Shown piece after piece: positions 17,314-25,612 of a stretch of DNA of 64,000 nucleotides (its first letter is position 1; each line of letters starts with the position of its first letter). The DNA lies in contig NZ_LN879457.1 in assembly GCF_001403615.1 (NCBI RefSeq), forward strand, positions 1,648,910-1,712,909. Reading direction: 5' to 3'. The stretch comes from Desnuesiella massiliensis (lineage in GTDB: Bacteria > Bacillota > Clostridia > Clostridiales > Clostridiaceae). The notes beneath the pieces were generated by a model. That model saw only the letters and a list, made by a program, of their open reading frames with translations. It did not search any database and had not been told where the DNA came from. The translations under genes and the position numbers were made by a program.

Positions 17314-19242
17314 ATGAAGGATTTAAACCCTGAAGAGCACTTTCAAGCCGCAAGCAAGCTTGCATCAAAGGAATATTCTCAAAATATTTCTAAAGGAGAG
17401 ATAGGTTATTTGCCTTCATTAGAAGGCCTATTAGATAACTCTGATATATTAACCCAAGTAAATTTAGGATTGATTGAAATACCTATAAAAAAAATCAAAG
17501 GTACTTATTCTCATCTTAGAAGCCTTAGCTTTGCTAAGAACTTTATGCCATTATTAAATTTAGATACAGAATTTAAATATAAATGGATGAGTGTTTGTGA
17601 ATATCATTTAAATGAAGGAATAAAAGATCCCATAAAGGTATATGAATATCTGAATTGGTTTTATGTCATAGAAGGAAATAAAAGAGTAAGTGTTTTAAAA
17701 TATTTTGATGGGTATTCTATTGATGCTAATGTTATAAGGCTAGTACCAAAGCAGAATCCAAATGATCCAGTTTTATGTCTTTACTATGAATTTTTAGATT
17801 TTAATCGAGAAACAGATTTGAATTGCATATGGTTTTCTAAAACTGGCTGCTATACAAAACTTATGAAAATGTTAAAAAAATACAATCCATCGTTGCTAGA
17901 TTTTGAAAATAAATATAAGTACTTTGAAGTTTATACTTACAATATCTTCAGAAATATATATCATGCTTTAGGAGGGGACTCTCTTCCTATAACTACAGGA
18001 GATGCATTTTTAGAATATAGTGAGATTTATGGTATTCCAGAAAAATATGATGAGAAAACTTTAAGAGATAGCTTAAAACAATTTATTAAAGAATTAAGGT
18101 TGATTTCTTCAAATCAAGATATTGAAATTCAAACTTCTCCTATGGAAAATCAAGCTACAGGAGTGAGCGTACTTTCAAGTTTAACTAATTTATTTTTGTC
18201 TCAAAAACCACTAAAGGTAGCTTTTGCTCATGCTCGTAATATTCATAGCTCGGGTTGGACCTATGCTCATGAATTAGGTAGAATGCACGCTCAAAATGCT
18301 CTTAAGGACCTTGTGGTTACTACATCTATAGAAGATGTACCCCCAAAGGATGATGCATACTTTTCTATAAAAAGTTTAGTAGAAGAAGGAAATGAAGTAA
18401 TCTTTACTACAAGTCCTATTTACTTTAATGCTACTTTAAAATGCGCTTTAGAATATCCTAAAGTAAAATTTTTTAACTGCTCAGAATATAAGCCTTATTC
18501 TCATGTAAGCAATTATTTTGGAAGAACTTATGAGCCGAGATTTTTAACTGGTTTAATAGCAGGATCTATGACAAAGACTAATGTTATAGGCTATGTAGCT
18601 ACTGCTCCAAACCCAGAGGTTATAAGTTCTATTAATGCTTTTGCTTTAGGTGTGAAGTTAGTAAATCCCTATAGCAAAGTTAAAATTAGCTGGACAAATG
18701 AATGGCATAGCAATATAAAATCCACAGACTGTAGTCAAAGGCTTATCGCTGAAGGTGCAGATATTATTTCAAATCAAACAAGGATTGTTCCTATGGAAAT
18801 CTCAGAAAAGTTTGGTATATATTCAATGCTTAGCACAGTAGATGAAGTAACAAAGGAACCAGATAAATACCTAGCGGCGCCTATTTGGCATTGGGGAGTA
18901 TTTTATGAAAAAATACTTAAAACCATACTGCATGATCCGTCGAAAAATATAGCAGATTTATTTGGCGATTCGCCTAAAGCTATAAGTTTATGGTGGGGTA
19001 TGAGTTCTGGCGTTTTAGATATATATTGTTCAAAGCATAATGTTCCTTATGAAACTCACAAGCTTGTTAATCTAATAAAAAATATGATTATTGAAAATTG
19101 TTTTAATCCTTTTACCGGCCCTATTTATGATAACAAAGGATACTTAAGAATAGAAAAAGATTGTATTATAGAAATGGAAGAAATACTATCTATGGATTGG
19201 TTTGTAGATAATGTAGACGCTGAAGACTTTATTAAAAGGTAA
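17314..19242 (+). CDS. Cytosolic BMP/PnrA-domain protein with ParB-like N-terminal region
   Basis: A 642-residue protein. The C-terminal part (from about residue 300, KPLKVAFAHARNIHSSGWTY) has the fold signature of basic membrane protein (BMP/PnrA) periplasmic binding proteins, which bind nucleosides: a repeated Rossmann-type lobe with AHELGRMHA, YFGRTYEPRFLTGLIAG and IWHWGVFYEK. Unlike normal BMP lipoproteins it has no signal peptide or lipobox. The N-terminal 270 residues include a stretch (IPIKKIKG, then EGIKDPIKVYEY and VIEGNKRVSVLKYF) that reads like the ParB/sulfiredoxin fold, where 'eGnrRl.alk' is diagnostic. AGAGGTGA precedes the ATG at 17314; an in-frame GTG at 17305 would overlap that site. 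Role unknown; nucleoside sensing is an inference. Confidence 0.8.
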   Translation: MKDLNPEEHFQAASKLASKEYSQNISKGEIGYLPSLEGLLDNSDILTQVNLGLIEIPIKKIKGTYSHLRSLSFAKNFMPLLNLDTEFKYKWMSVCEYHLNEGIKDPIKVYEYLNWFYVIEGNKRVSVLKYFDGYSIDANVIRLVPKQNPNDPVLCLYYEFLDFNRETDLNCIWFSKTGCYTKLMKMLKKYNPSLLDFENKYKYFEVYTYNIFRNIYHALGGDSLPITTGDAFLEYSEIYGIPEKYDEKTLRDSLKQFIKELRLISSNQDIEIQTSPMENQATGVSVLSSLTNLFLSQKPLKVAFAHARNIHSSGWTYAHELGRMHAQNALKDLVVTTSIEDVPPKDDAYFSIKSLVEEGNEVIFTTSPIYFNATLKCALEYPKVKFFNCSEYKPYSHVSNYFGRTYEPRFLTGLIAGSMTKTNVIGYVATAPNPEVISSINAFALGVKLVNPYSKVKISWTNEWHSNIKSTDCSQRLIAEGADIISNQTRIVPMEISEKFGIYSMLSTVDEVTKEPDKYLAAPIWHWGVFYEKILKTILHDPSKNIADLFGDSPKAISLWWGMSSGVLDIYCSKHNVPYETHKLVNLIKNMIIENCFNPFTGPIYDNKGYLRIEKDCIIEMEEILSMDWFVDNVDAEDFIKR

Positions 19243-19270
19243 GGGATGATATAAATGTCCCTTACTTTTT
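19234..19270. terminator. Bidirectional terminator between convergent genes
   Basis: AAAAGGTAAGGGA (19234-19246) pairs with TCCCTTACTTTTT (19258-19270) over 13 pairs with one wobble. It contains the stop codon of the BMP-domain gene and overlaps the stop of the phosphoesterase gene, and gives a T-run on the plus strand. Confidence 0.75.
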
Positions 19271-19856
19271 AATAATTTAAAATATAATACCCGTAACCAT
19301 TGATAATAGTAGTTTCTTTATAGTTTATAATTCTTGGTTTAAAACCATAGTTGAGATGTACATGACCATGCAAAAAATACTTAGGCAAATACTTATCTAA
19401 TAAATTATTAAAGCATTTAAATCCAATATGACATAAATCCTTATCATCACCTTTTCCAAAGGCTGGAGAATGAGTAACTAGTATATCAAAGCCTCTATTC
19501 CACCATATTTTAGGTAGAAGCTTAATAATCCTTCTATTCATTTCTTTTTCTGTATATTGAAAAGGTCCTTTATTATACTTCATACTGCCACCAAGTCCTA
19601 ATATCCTAATCCCTTTAAAATATACTAATTTATCATCAATACACTCACAACCTTCTGGAGGGTTTTTAATATACTTTTCATTATGATTGCCGTGTACATA
19701 GTATACTGGAGCCTTTAACATAGTAGCTAAAAAAGATAGGTACTCTGCTTTTAAATCTCCACAAGATATTACTAAATCTATATCTCTAAATCTTTCTGGA
19801 TGAAAATAATCCCATAAATAAGGTGCTTCCACATCTGATATTAAAAGTATCTTCAT
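19269..19856 (-). CDS. Calcineurin-like metallophosphoesterase
   Basis: A 195-residue soluble phosphoesterase. The two-metal site motifs are visible: D-x-(no H) in LLISDVEAPYLWD near residue 8, GDLK at 33-36, GNHNE near 56, THSPAFG near 129 and GHVHLNYG near 162. In the first motif the usual Asp-x-His is Asp-Val-Glu, which some family members show. Substrate unknown. It is convergent with the BMP-domain gene and monocistronic. The family call is firm; function is not assignable. Confidence 0.85.
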   Translation of the reverse strand: MKILLISDVEAPYLWDYFHPERFRDIDLVISCGDLKAEYLSFLATMLKAPVYYVHGNHNEKYIKNPPEGCECIDDKLVYFKGIRILGLGGSMKYNKGPFQYTEKEMNRRIIKLLPKIWWNRGFDILVTHSPAFGKGDDKDLCHIGFKCFNNLLDKYLPKYFLHGHVHLNYGFKPRIINYKETTIINGYGYYILNY

Positions 19857-19998
19857 ATAATTCCTATCCTTTTATATAAATATAGGCTTATAATTGCCCT
19901 AGAATGGCCAAAAATGCCCTTTGGGAACATATATAAGTGTTTTCTCTTAAACCTATTGTAAACCTTTATGTTAAAATAGACAACCAATAAATTTAGTA

Positions 19999-20799
19999 CT
20001 ACATTCTTCTAGCCTTGCCTGCACAAACTTCCATAGCTTTCATCACTGCGTTTCTCAATCCTCGATTCTCCAACTCTAGCACTGCTTCAATGGTGGCTCC
20101 TCCTGGTGAGCATACCATATCCTTTAATTCACCTGGATGTTTTTCTGTTTCCAAAACCATTTTTGCAGAACCTAAAACTGCTTGAGCCGCCATCTTATAT
20201 GCTGATTTTCTAGGTAATCCTTCCTTTACTGCAGCATCTGCCATTGCCTCAATAAACATAAAAACATAGGCTGGAGAAGAACCTGCTACTGCTATAAAAG
20301 CATCCATCAACTTTTCATCTATTTGTTCTACCTCACCAAAGCTGTTTAGTATAGCCATTGTCTGTTCTATATCCTCCTTGGAAGCCTTTCGATTAGGACA
20401 AATTGCAGTTATCCCTTCTCCTACCAATACAGGAGTATTAGGCATAATTCTTATTAGCCTAATTTCCTCTCCAAAAAGCTCCTCTATATTTTTTATACTT
20501 CTTCCTGCTGCGATAGATATTATTAAGGTTTCCTTTCTTATAGTATCCTTAATTTCTTCTATGATAGTAAGATATATATTGGGTTTAACAGCTAATATAA
20601 GTATGTCACTTTTTTTCGCCACTTCCTTATTATCAGTGGTAATATTCACATTATATTTTTCTCTTAATGCCTTTAAATTATCTTCATTTGAACGAGAAAC
20701 TATAATATTTTCTGGAGAGAAAATCTCCGATTTTATTATACCTCCAAGCATAGCCTGCCCCATGTTACCGCAGCCTATAAAGCCTAAAATTTTACTCAC
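19999..20799 (-). CDS. proC: Pyrroline-5-carboxylate reductase
   Basis: ProC reduces 1-pyrroline-5-carboxylate to L-proline with NAD(P)H. The 266-residue product opens with the Rossmann motif GFIGCGNMGQAMLGGI and has the ProC signature AGSSPAYVFMFIEAM followed by CSPGGATIEAV near the C-terminus. I chose the GTG at 20799 (GTG AGT AAA) because AGGTGA lies 6 nt before it; a TTG two codons upstream sits on that site. Length is normal. It stands alone, with no proA/proB nearby; in clostridia it may also serve ornithine/proline (Stickland) metabolism. Confidence 0.95.
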   Translation of the reverse strand: MSKILGFIGCGNMGQAMLGGIIKSEIFSPENIIVSRSNEDNLKALREKYNVNITTDNKEVAKKSDILILAVKPNIYLTIIEEIKDTIRKETLIISIAAGRSIKNIEELFGEEIRLIRIMPNTPVLVGEGITAICPNRKASKEDIEQTMAILNSFGEVEQIDEKLMDAFIAVAGSSPAYVFMFIEAMADAAVKEGLPRKSAYKMAAQAVLGSAKMVLETEKHPGELKDMVCSPGGATIEAVLELENRGLRNAVMKAMEVCAGKARRM

Positions 20800-21009
20800 T
20801 ATCAATCACCTATCCCTTTTATCTAATTTTAAACAAATTAATATCATATTTAAAATGTCTATCATTATTATACCTCTTTTTTTAAATTATAATGATGTAA
20901 TAACAATGTTTAAAAAATATGTCTATGATATTTAACTCAAAAGAAAGCACATTTTTTTCCATATTGAATAAATTAATATTGTAATCAATATTATATAAGG
21001 GTTTTTTAA

Positions 21010-21450
21010 ATGTCTTATTCAAATAGGGAGTTATTAGCAAGAGTTATTAGATGTGAAGCTGGTGGTGAAGGCGACACTGGAATGAAAGCTGTCGCAACTT
21101 CTATAATGAATAGAGTAAGAGTACCTTATGGTGAATACCATAGGATAGGTCAAGGAGACCTTAGAAAGGTACTTTATCAAAAGGGGCAATATGATTGTAT
21201 GAGGGGAGAAATAAATGGTGTTCCCAACCCCCAAACCATTTGGTCAAATCCACCAGAACAAATACATTATGATATTGCAGATTGGGCATTAGCAGGTAAT
21301 AGATTGTTCCCTATAGGTTATTCTTTATGGTACTTTAATCCCTTTGCTCCATGTCCCTATACTTTCCCATATAATGGTTCAGGTAGTTTTCAAATAAAAA
21401 TAGTACAACACTGTTTCTATAATCCTACAGAATTATATGCTCAAACTTAA
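21010..21450 (+). CDS. CwlJ/SleB-like spore cortex hydrolase
   Basis: A 146-residue cell wall hydrolase of the SleB/CwlJ (Hydrolase_2) family. The catalytic region ELLARVIRCEAGGEGDTGMKAVATSIMNRV holds the Glu of the EAGGE motif, and the C-terminal FYNP segment is typical. There is no signal peptide or peptidoglycan-binding domain, as in CwlJ, which is deposited in the spore coat and degrades cortex in germination. AAGGG precedes the ATG. The next gene is a GerQ homologue; in Bacillus, GerQ is needed for CwlJ localisation, and here the pair is kept with cwlJ first. Expression in the mother cell during sporulation is likely. Confidence 0.85.
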   Translation: MSYSNRELLARVIRCEAGGEGDTGMKAVATSIMNRVRVPYGEYHRIGQGDLRKVLYQKGQYDCMRGEINGVPNPQTIWSNPPEQIHYDIADWALAGNRLFPIGYSLWYFNPFAPCPYTFPYNGSGSFQIKIVQHCFYNPTELYAQT

Positions 21451-21488
21451 TTTAATATTTATAAAACAATTAATTTTAGGAGGCTTTT

Positions 21489-21881
21489 ATGTTCCCTGAA
21501 TGGTACGTAGATGATTATTGCCCTTGTTACTATAGAACTATGGATATGAACATGCCTACCCCTATGCCTATGCCTATGCAAACACAACAACCTCAACAGC
21601 CTCAACAACTTCAGCAACCTCAACAGCCACCATCAGATTTTGAAGTTGCCCCAGGTTCTCCCACAGTCTTAGGGGTAGGATATACTCAAGGATTTTTAAG
21701 GACTCAGATTGGGAAGAGGGTTAAAGTAACTTTCCTTATAGGCACTAACACAACTCAAGATAGAGACGGCGTTTTAACTGAGGTAGGCATTAGTTATATA
21801 GTTCTAAGAGATCTTCTAGCAAATTACTTAACCATGGCAGATATTTATTCTATTAAATTTGTTAACATTTATAGCGACTAA
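21489..21881 (+). CDS. gerQ: Spore coat protein GerQ
   Basis: A 130-residue spore coat protein. The N-terminal third is low-complexity: an acidic/aromatic start (MFPEWYVDDYCPCYY), MPTPMPMPMQ, then a Gln-Pro repeat (QPQQPQQLQQPQQPP). The C-terminal 75 residues, around SYIVLRDLLANYLTMADIYSIKFV, match the GerQ domain. In Bacillus GerQ is crosslinked in the coat and anchors CwlJ; the linked cwlJ-like gene 38 bp upstream supports this. The Gln-rich repeat could be a transglutaminase substrate region. A strong AGGAGGC lies before the ATG, and a bidirectional terminator follows. Confidence 0.88.
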   Translation: MFPEWYVDDYCPCYYRTMDMNMPTPMPMPMQTQQPQQPQQLQQPQQPPSDFEVAPGSPTVLGVGYTQGFLRTQIGKRVKVTFLIGTNTTQDRDGVLTEVGISYIVLRDLLANYLTMADIYSIKFVNIYSD

Positions 21882-21906
21882 ACCTTATTCAAATACTCTT
21901 ATTAAA

Positions 21907-21945
21907 AATGCCTTTCAGCTGAGTTTCCTTTGACTGAAAGGCATT
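21907..21945. terminator. Bidirectional terminator, gerQ / polysaccharide deacetylase
   Basis: AATGCCTTTCAG pairs with CTGAAAGGCATT; the hairpin spans 21907-21945. It is followed by AAGTTTTTT on plus and by TTTTAATAAG on minus, serving both convergent genes. Confidence 0.85.
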
Positions 21946-21952
21946 AAGTTTT

Positions 21953-22696
21953 TTAGGAGAAGAAATTAAAAAAAGTAGCTTTTTTATAAGGAAAATAATA
22001 TTCTGGCGTATCTTCTTTAATAACCTTAAATTCATAGCCTTTATCTTTATAATATTTTATTATTCTAGGGAGAACCTTACAGGTATTTTTATGCATATAA
22101 TCGCAATGCATTAATAGTATAATTGGTTCAGACTTATCTAATTCTCTTGTAGCTTCCTTAAATAGCTTATCAGAGGGTGTTTGTGGTCTTAATCCATCAG
22201 ATAGATTCATATTCCAATCATAGGTTTTAAAGTTATAGCTATGAAGTAGCTTTAACATTTCATCATTTAATCTTTTCCTGCTACCTCCAGGAAATCTTAT
22301 TATATTAGGCGAAATACCAGCGACTTTATTTATTTCCTCTCTGGTATCAAGCATTTCTTTAATAAAATTCTTTTTACTGGCATATATAGTTTTAAAATTA
22401 TGGGTATAGGTGTGAAGTCCTATACTATGACCCTCCTCATTGATTCTGTTTACTATGTTTTCATAGCCTTTAATCTGATTACCTATAAGAAAAAAAGTAG
22501 CTTTTACATTGTTTTCTTTTAATATATCTAAAACTTTATAGGTAATAGAGCTAGGGCCATCATCAAGAGTTAGGTATATCACTCTTTCCCCTTTTTCCTT
22601 GGATTCAACTTCTGCTTGCACCACAGCAGTATCTACAAAATAAGCAAAATTAAATATAATAAGGAGTGCTAAAGTAAACAATTTATTTTTTTTCAA
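21953..22696 (-). CDS. Secreted polysaccharide deacetylase (NodB fold)
   Basis: A 247-residue exported enzyme of carbohydrate esterase family 4, which removes N-acetyl groups from peptidoglycan or chitin-like sugars. Motifs: TLDDGP (catalytic and metal Asp) near residue 45, HTYTH (metal His pair) near 97, RFPGGSRKR near 140 and LLMHCD near 200. The TTG start at 22696 follows AGGTGG by 5 nt and gives a clean signal peptide (MKKNKLFTLALLIIFNF, cut after VVQA); an ATG three codons upstream abuts the ribosome site. It resembles PdaA/PdaB-type spore or vegetative deacetylases; which one is not clear. Confidence 0.88.
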   Translation of the reverse strand: MKKNKLFTLALLIIFNFAYFVDTAVVQAEVESKEKGERVIYLTLDDGPSSITYKVLDILKENNVKATFFLIGNQIKGYENIVNRINEEGHSIGLHTYTHNFKTIYASKKNFIKEMLDTREEINKVAGISPNIIRFPGGSRKRLNDEMLKLLHSYNFKTYDWNMNLSDGLRPQTPSDKLFKEATRELDKSEPIILLMHCDYMHKNTCKVLPRIIKYYKDKGYEFKVIKEDTPEYYFPYKKATFFNFFS

Positions 22697-22844
22697 CTCA
22701 TCCACCTCAATATATTTATTTGTAAAACATATAAATACGTTCCTTTTTCTTTAGTCTGCTCAAATAAATTAATTAAATAAGTGGAAATTAGTACATAAAA
22801 AACAGTACTCATTTAAATATAATACAGTACCGTTTTAACAGATA

Positions 22845-23273
22845 TTATTTTTCATTTATAGATTCCTTTAAAGCATGCCAAGCTAATACTGCACATTTCA
22901 CTCTAGCTGGCATGTTGGAAATATTTTTAAAGGCTATAGCATCTTCTAAGATTTCTAAGTCTTCTTCTTTGATTATCTCCCTCTTTATCATACCGATAAA
23001 GGTATTCACTAATTTTAAAGCTTCTTCCTTTCTTTTTCCCTTTATAAGGTCAATCATCATAGAAGAAGAGGCTTGGGATATAGCACATCCTACTCCTGTG
23101 AAGGCTGCATCTTCTATTATATCTCCATTAAATTTTAATTCTAAAGATATCTCATCGCCACAGCTAGGATTATGACCTAGCTCTACATGATCTGCATGAT
23201 CTAAGTGTCTTTTATTATGACCGCTCTGATTATGCTCCATTATTAATTCTGTATAAATATCATTTAGGTTCAT
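22845..23273 (-). CDS. sufU: Fe-S cluster assembly scaffold SufU
   Basis: SufU accepts sulfur from SufS and passes it on for [Fe-S] cluster building. The 142-residue protein has the three ligand cysteines Cys38 (NPSCGDE, with Asp40), Cys63 (GVGCAISQASSSMM) and Cys127 (RVKCAVLAW). Before the first Cys is a histidine-rich stretch (HNKRHLDHADHVELGH), six histidines from residue 14 to 34, more than in Bacillus SufU. It overlaps sufS by 14 bp and ends the suf operon. Confidence 0.94.
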   Translation of the reverse strand: MNLNDIYTELIMEHNQSGHNKRHLDHADHVELGHNPSCGDEISLELKFNGDIIEDAAFTGVGCAISQASSSMMIDLIKGKRKEEALKLVNTFIGMIKREIIKEEDLEILEDAIAFKNISNMPARVKCAVLAWHALKESINEK

Positions 23274-24498
23274 AACCTAACCACTTCCTTACATTTTTAA
23301 TACTTTCAATAAATACGTCGATTTCTTCTTTAGTATTATAGAAATAAAAGCTTATTCTTGAGGTGGAGTTTATCTTCATGTATTTCATGAAGGGCTGTGC
23401 ACAATGATGCCCTGCTCTTAGGGCAACCCCATAGGTATCTACTATACTAGCTACATCATGAGGATGCACTCCCTCTATATTAAAAGAAATTACTCCTCCC
23501 CTATTAAGGGTATCTTTTGGTCCATATAGTGTTACGTAAGGTATTTCTTTTAGTTTATCTAAGGCATAAGTTGTAAGCTCTTCTTCTATAGCTTCTATAT
23601 TTTCTATACCCGTTTCATTAATATAATCAATGGCCGCACCTAAGCCTACTACTGCTTCCACATTTTGAGTCCCTGCCTCTAGTTTAAAAGGTAATTCTGC
23701 AAAGGTTGATTTTTGCTCCCAAACGTATTCAATCATATCTCCACCATAGAGGAATGGAGGCATTTTTTCTAATATCTCTTCTTTTCCGTACAAAACACCT
23801 ACACCCATAGGTGCCATCATTTTATGTCCTGAAAAGACTAAAAAATCCGCATCTAATTTTTGTACATCTACTTTTCTATGAGGAACACTTTGTGCTCCAT
23901 CTAATATGACTAACGCCCCCATATCATGGGCATAATTTATTATTTCTTTCACTGGATTTATTATTCCAAAGGTATTAGTCATATGAGCTATAGATACTAA
24001 CTTTGTTTTAGGACCAATCTTATCTCTTAACTCGCTACAGGGAATTCTTCCTTCCGAATCCGTATAAAGATATTTTAAAATTGCCTTCTTAGCAGAAGCT
24101 ACCTGCTGCCAAGGAATAAGATTGCTATGATGTTCTGCTATGGATATAGCTATCTCGTCTCCCTCTTCTATAAAATTCATACCATAGGAATAGGCAATTA
24201 AGTTTAGAGCTTCCGTAGTATTTTTTGTAAACACTATTTCTTTAGTGCTATTTGCATTTATAAAGGCTCTAACCTTTTCTCTAGTACCTTCGTAAGCTTC
24301 TGTAGATAGAATGCTTAACTTATGAGCACCCCTATGAGGATTTGCATTTATTTCTTTATAATATCTTTCTATGGCTTCTATAACTTGCTTAGGTCTATGA
24401 GTAGTGGCTGCATTATCTAAATAAACTAGAGGCCTATCATTTATATTTTGTGAGAGGATTGGAAAATCCTCTCTTATTTGCTCTATAGTCCTATTCAT
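23260..24498 (-). CDS. sufS: Cysteine desulfurase SufS
   Basis: PLP enzyme (412 residues) that takes sulfur from L-cysteine as an enzyme persulfide. Visible features: YLDNAATTHRPKQV near residue 25, the cofactor histidine in EHHSNLIPW, the PLP lysine in FSGHKMMAPMG, and the active-site Cys in RAGHHCAQP near residue 364. This is a group II (SufS) desulfurase with the short Cys loop, which depends on SufU; the two genes overlap. Start: ATG preceded by AAGGAGATTACT. Confidence 0.96.
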   Translation of the reverse strand: MNRTIEQIREDFPILSQNINDRPLVYLDNAATTHRPKQVIEAIERYYKEINANPHRGAHKLSILSTEAYEGTREKVRAFINANSTKEIVFTKNTTEALNLIAYSYGMNFIEEGDEIAISIAEHHSNLIPWQQVASAKKAILKYLYTDSEGRIPCSELRDKIGPKTKLVSIAHMTNTFGIINPVKEIINYAHDMGALVILDGAQSVPHRKVDVQKLDADFLVFSGHKMMAPMGVGVLYGKEEILEKMPPFLYGGDMIEYVWEQKSTFAELPFKLEAGTQNVEAVVGLGAAIDYINETGIENIEAIEEELTTYALDKLKEIPYVTLYGPKDTLNRGGVISFNIEGVHPHDVASIVDTYGVALRAGHHCAQPFMKYMKINSTSRISFYFYNTKEEIDVFIESIKNVRKWLGYEPK

Positions 24499-25597
24499 TT
24501 AGTAATCTCCTTTGAATTTGAGCCTCTATATTTTGCTTGATCTCTTCATCGGGAATGCAATCTATAATAGGCCTAAAAGAAGCCTCTACAATAAGCTTCT
24601 TAGCTTCTTTTTCATTAAAACCTCTACTCATTAAATAAAATAACTTATTCTCGTCTATCTTTCCTGCACTAGCTGCATGAGCTCCTTCTACGTCATCCTC
24701 ATCACATAATAGCAAAGGAATAGCATCAGATTTTGCTGTAGGGGAAAGGAGGATTACATACTCTTCTTCTGAAGCCTTTGATCTAGTAGAACCCTTCTTA
24801 AAATCCAAGGTTCCTCTAAAGGTCTTTTTACATTTATCCATGAGAACCCCTCTAGTTTCAATGTTACTTAGGGTTCTAATAGCTTTGTGATTCATTCTAT
24901 AACTCATATCAATAGTTCTATTTTTATCTCCAAGGTATATAGATTTTAAATCACACTCTCCTGTAGGCTCTTCTAGGTTATTTACATAATTAGTTATACT
25001 TAAATTTCCACCTAATTCTACAGATATAAAATTAACTTTAGCTCCATAGCCTATGGATGCTATATTTGAATCGAAGTAATCAGACTTATCATTCATGGTT
25101 TGAACCTTAATCAAATTGACCTTGGCTCCATCCTTAGCAATTATTTTTGTAATGCCATTATAAAATCCCTGTATCTCTCCTTCTGTACTACATTCTATAA
25201 TAACAGTTATTTCACTGTGCTCCTCTGCAGTAATAACTGTATTGCTTACTATATTAGAATTTTCTTCATTTATTTCATATTTAATTCTTATAGGTTCTAG
25301 GGCTTTTTCTTTTTTAGGTGCATGTATTATTAATGCTGTGTTGTAGAATTTCTCTGCATAATCTACAAATTCCTTTGAAACACCATACTCTAAATCTTTA
25401 AAGAGAGAGTTATTAAAAAGCTCTACTTTATCCTTTTCTTGTTTTACAATTACATTTCCTATGTCTTTTGCTTCAACTACATTTCTACTAAAATCCTTTA
25501 TTTCTGGCAAAACATAATTGTTTAAAGTCAGTTCATTTACCTTTAACCATCTCCAAGTTATAACAGGCAATCTATTAAAATTTCTTGCTTCCTTCAT
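24491..25597 (-). CDS. sufD: Fe-S assembly protein SufD
   Basis: SufD (368 residues) partners SufB in the SufBCD scaffold. The middle is the beta-helix typical of SufB/D, and the end has the conserved SKASEEEYVILLSPTAKSD and DDVEGAHAASAGKID segments, including the histidine of GAHAA that helps cluster assembly. AGAGGTGA lies 6 nt before the ATG at 25597; a GTG three codons upstream lies within that ribosome site and is less likely. Overlaps sufS by 8 bp. Confidence 0.93.
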   Translation of the reverse strand: MKEARNFNRLPVITWRWLKVNELTLNNYVLPEIKDFSRNVVEAKDIGNVIVKQEKDKVELFNNSLFKDLEYGVSKEFVDYAEKFYNTALIIHAPKKEKALEPIRIKYEINEENSNIVSNTVITAEEHSEITVIIECSTEGEIQGFYNGITKIIAKDGAKVNLIKVQTMNDKSDYFDSNIASIGYGAKVNFISVELGGNLSITNYVNNLEEPTGECDLKSIYLGDKNRTIDMSYRMNHKAIRTLSNIETRGVLMDKCKKTFRGTLDFKKGSTRSKASEEEYVILLSPTAKSDAIPLLLCDEDDVEGAHAASAGKIDENKLFYLMSRGFNEKEAKKLIVEASFRPIIDCIPDEEIKQNIEAQIQRRLLNE

Positions 25598-25612
25598 ACA
25601 ACTCACCTCTTC

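Noticed and set aside
20378..20935. 185-codon open frame opposite proC
   Set aside because: It is antisense to a well-conserved enzyme gene, lacks a ribosome site and has low-complexity composition.
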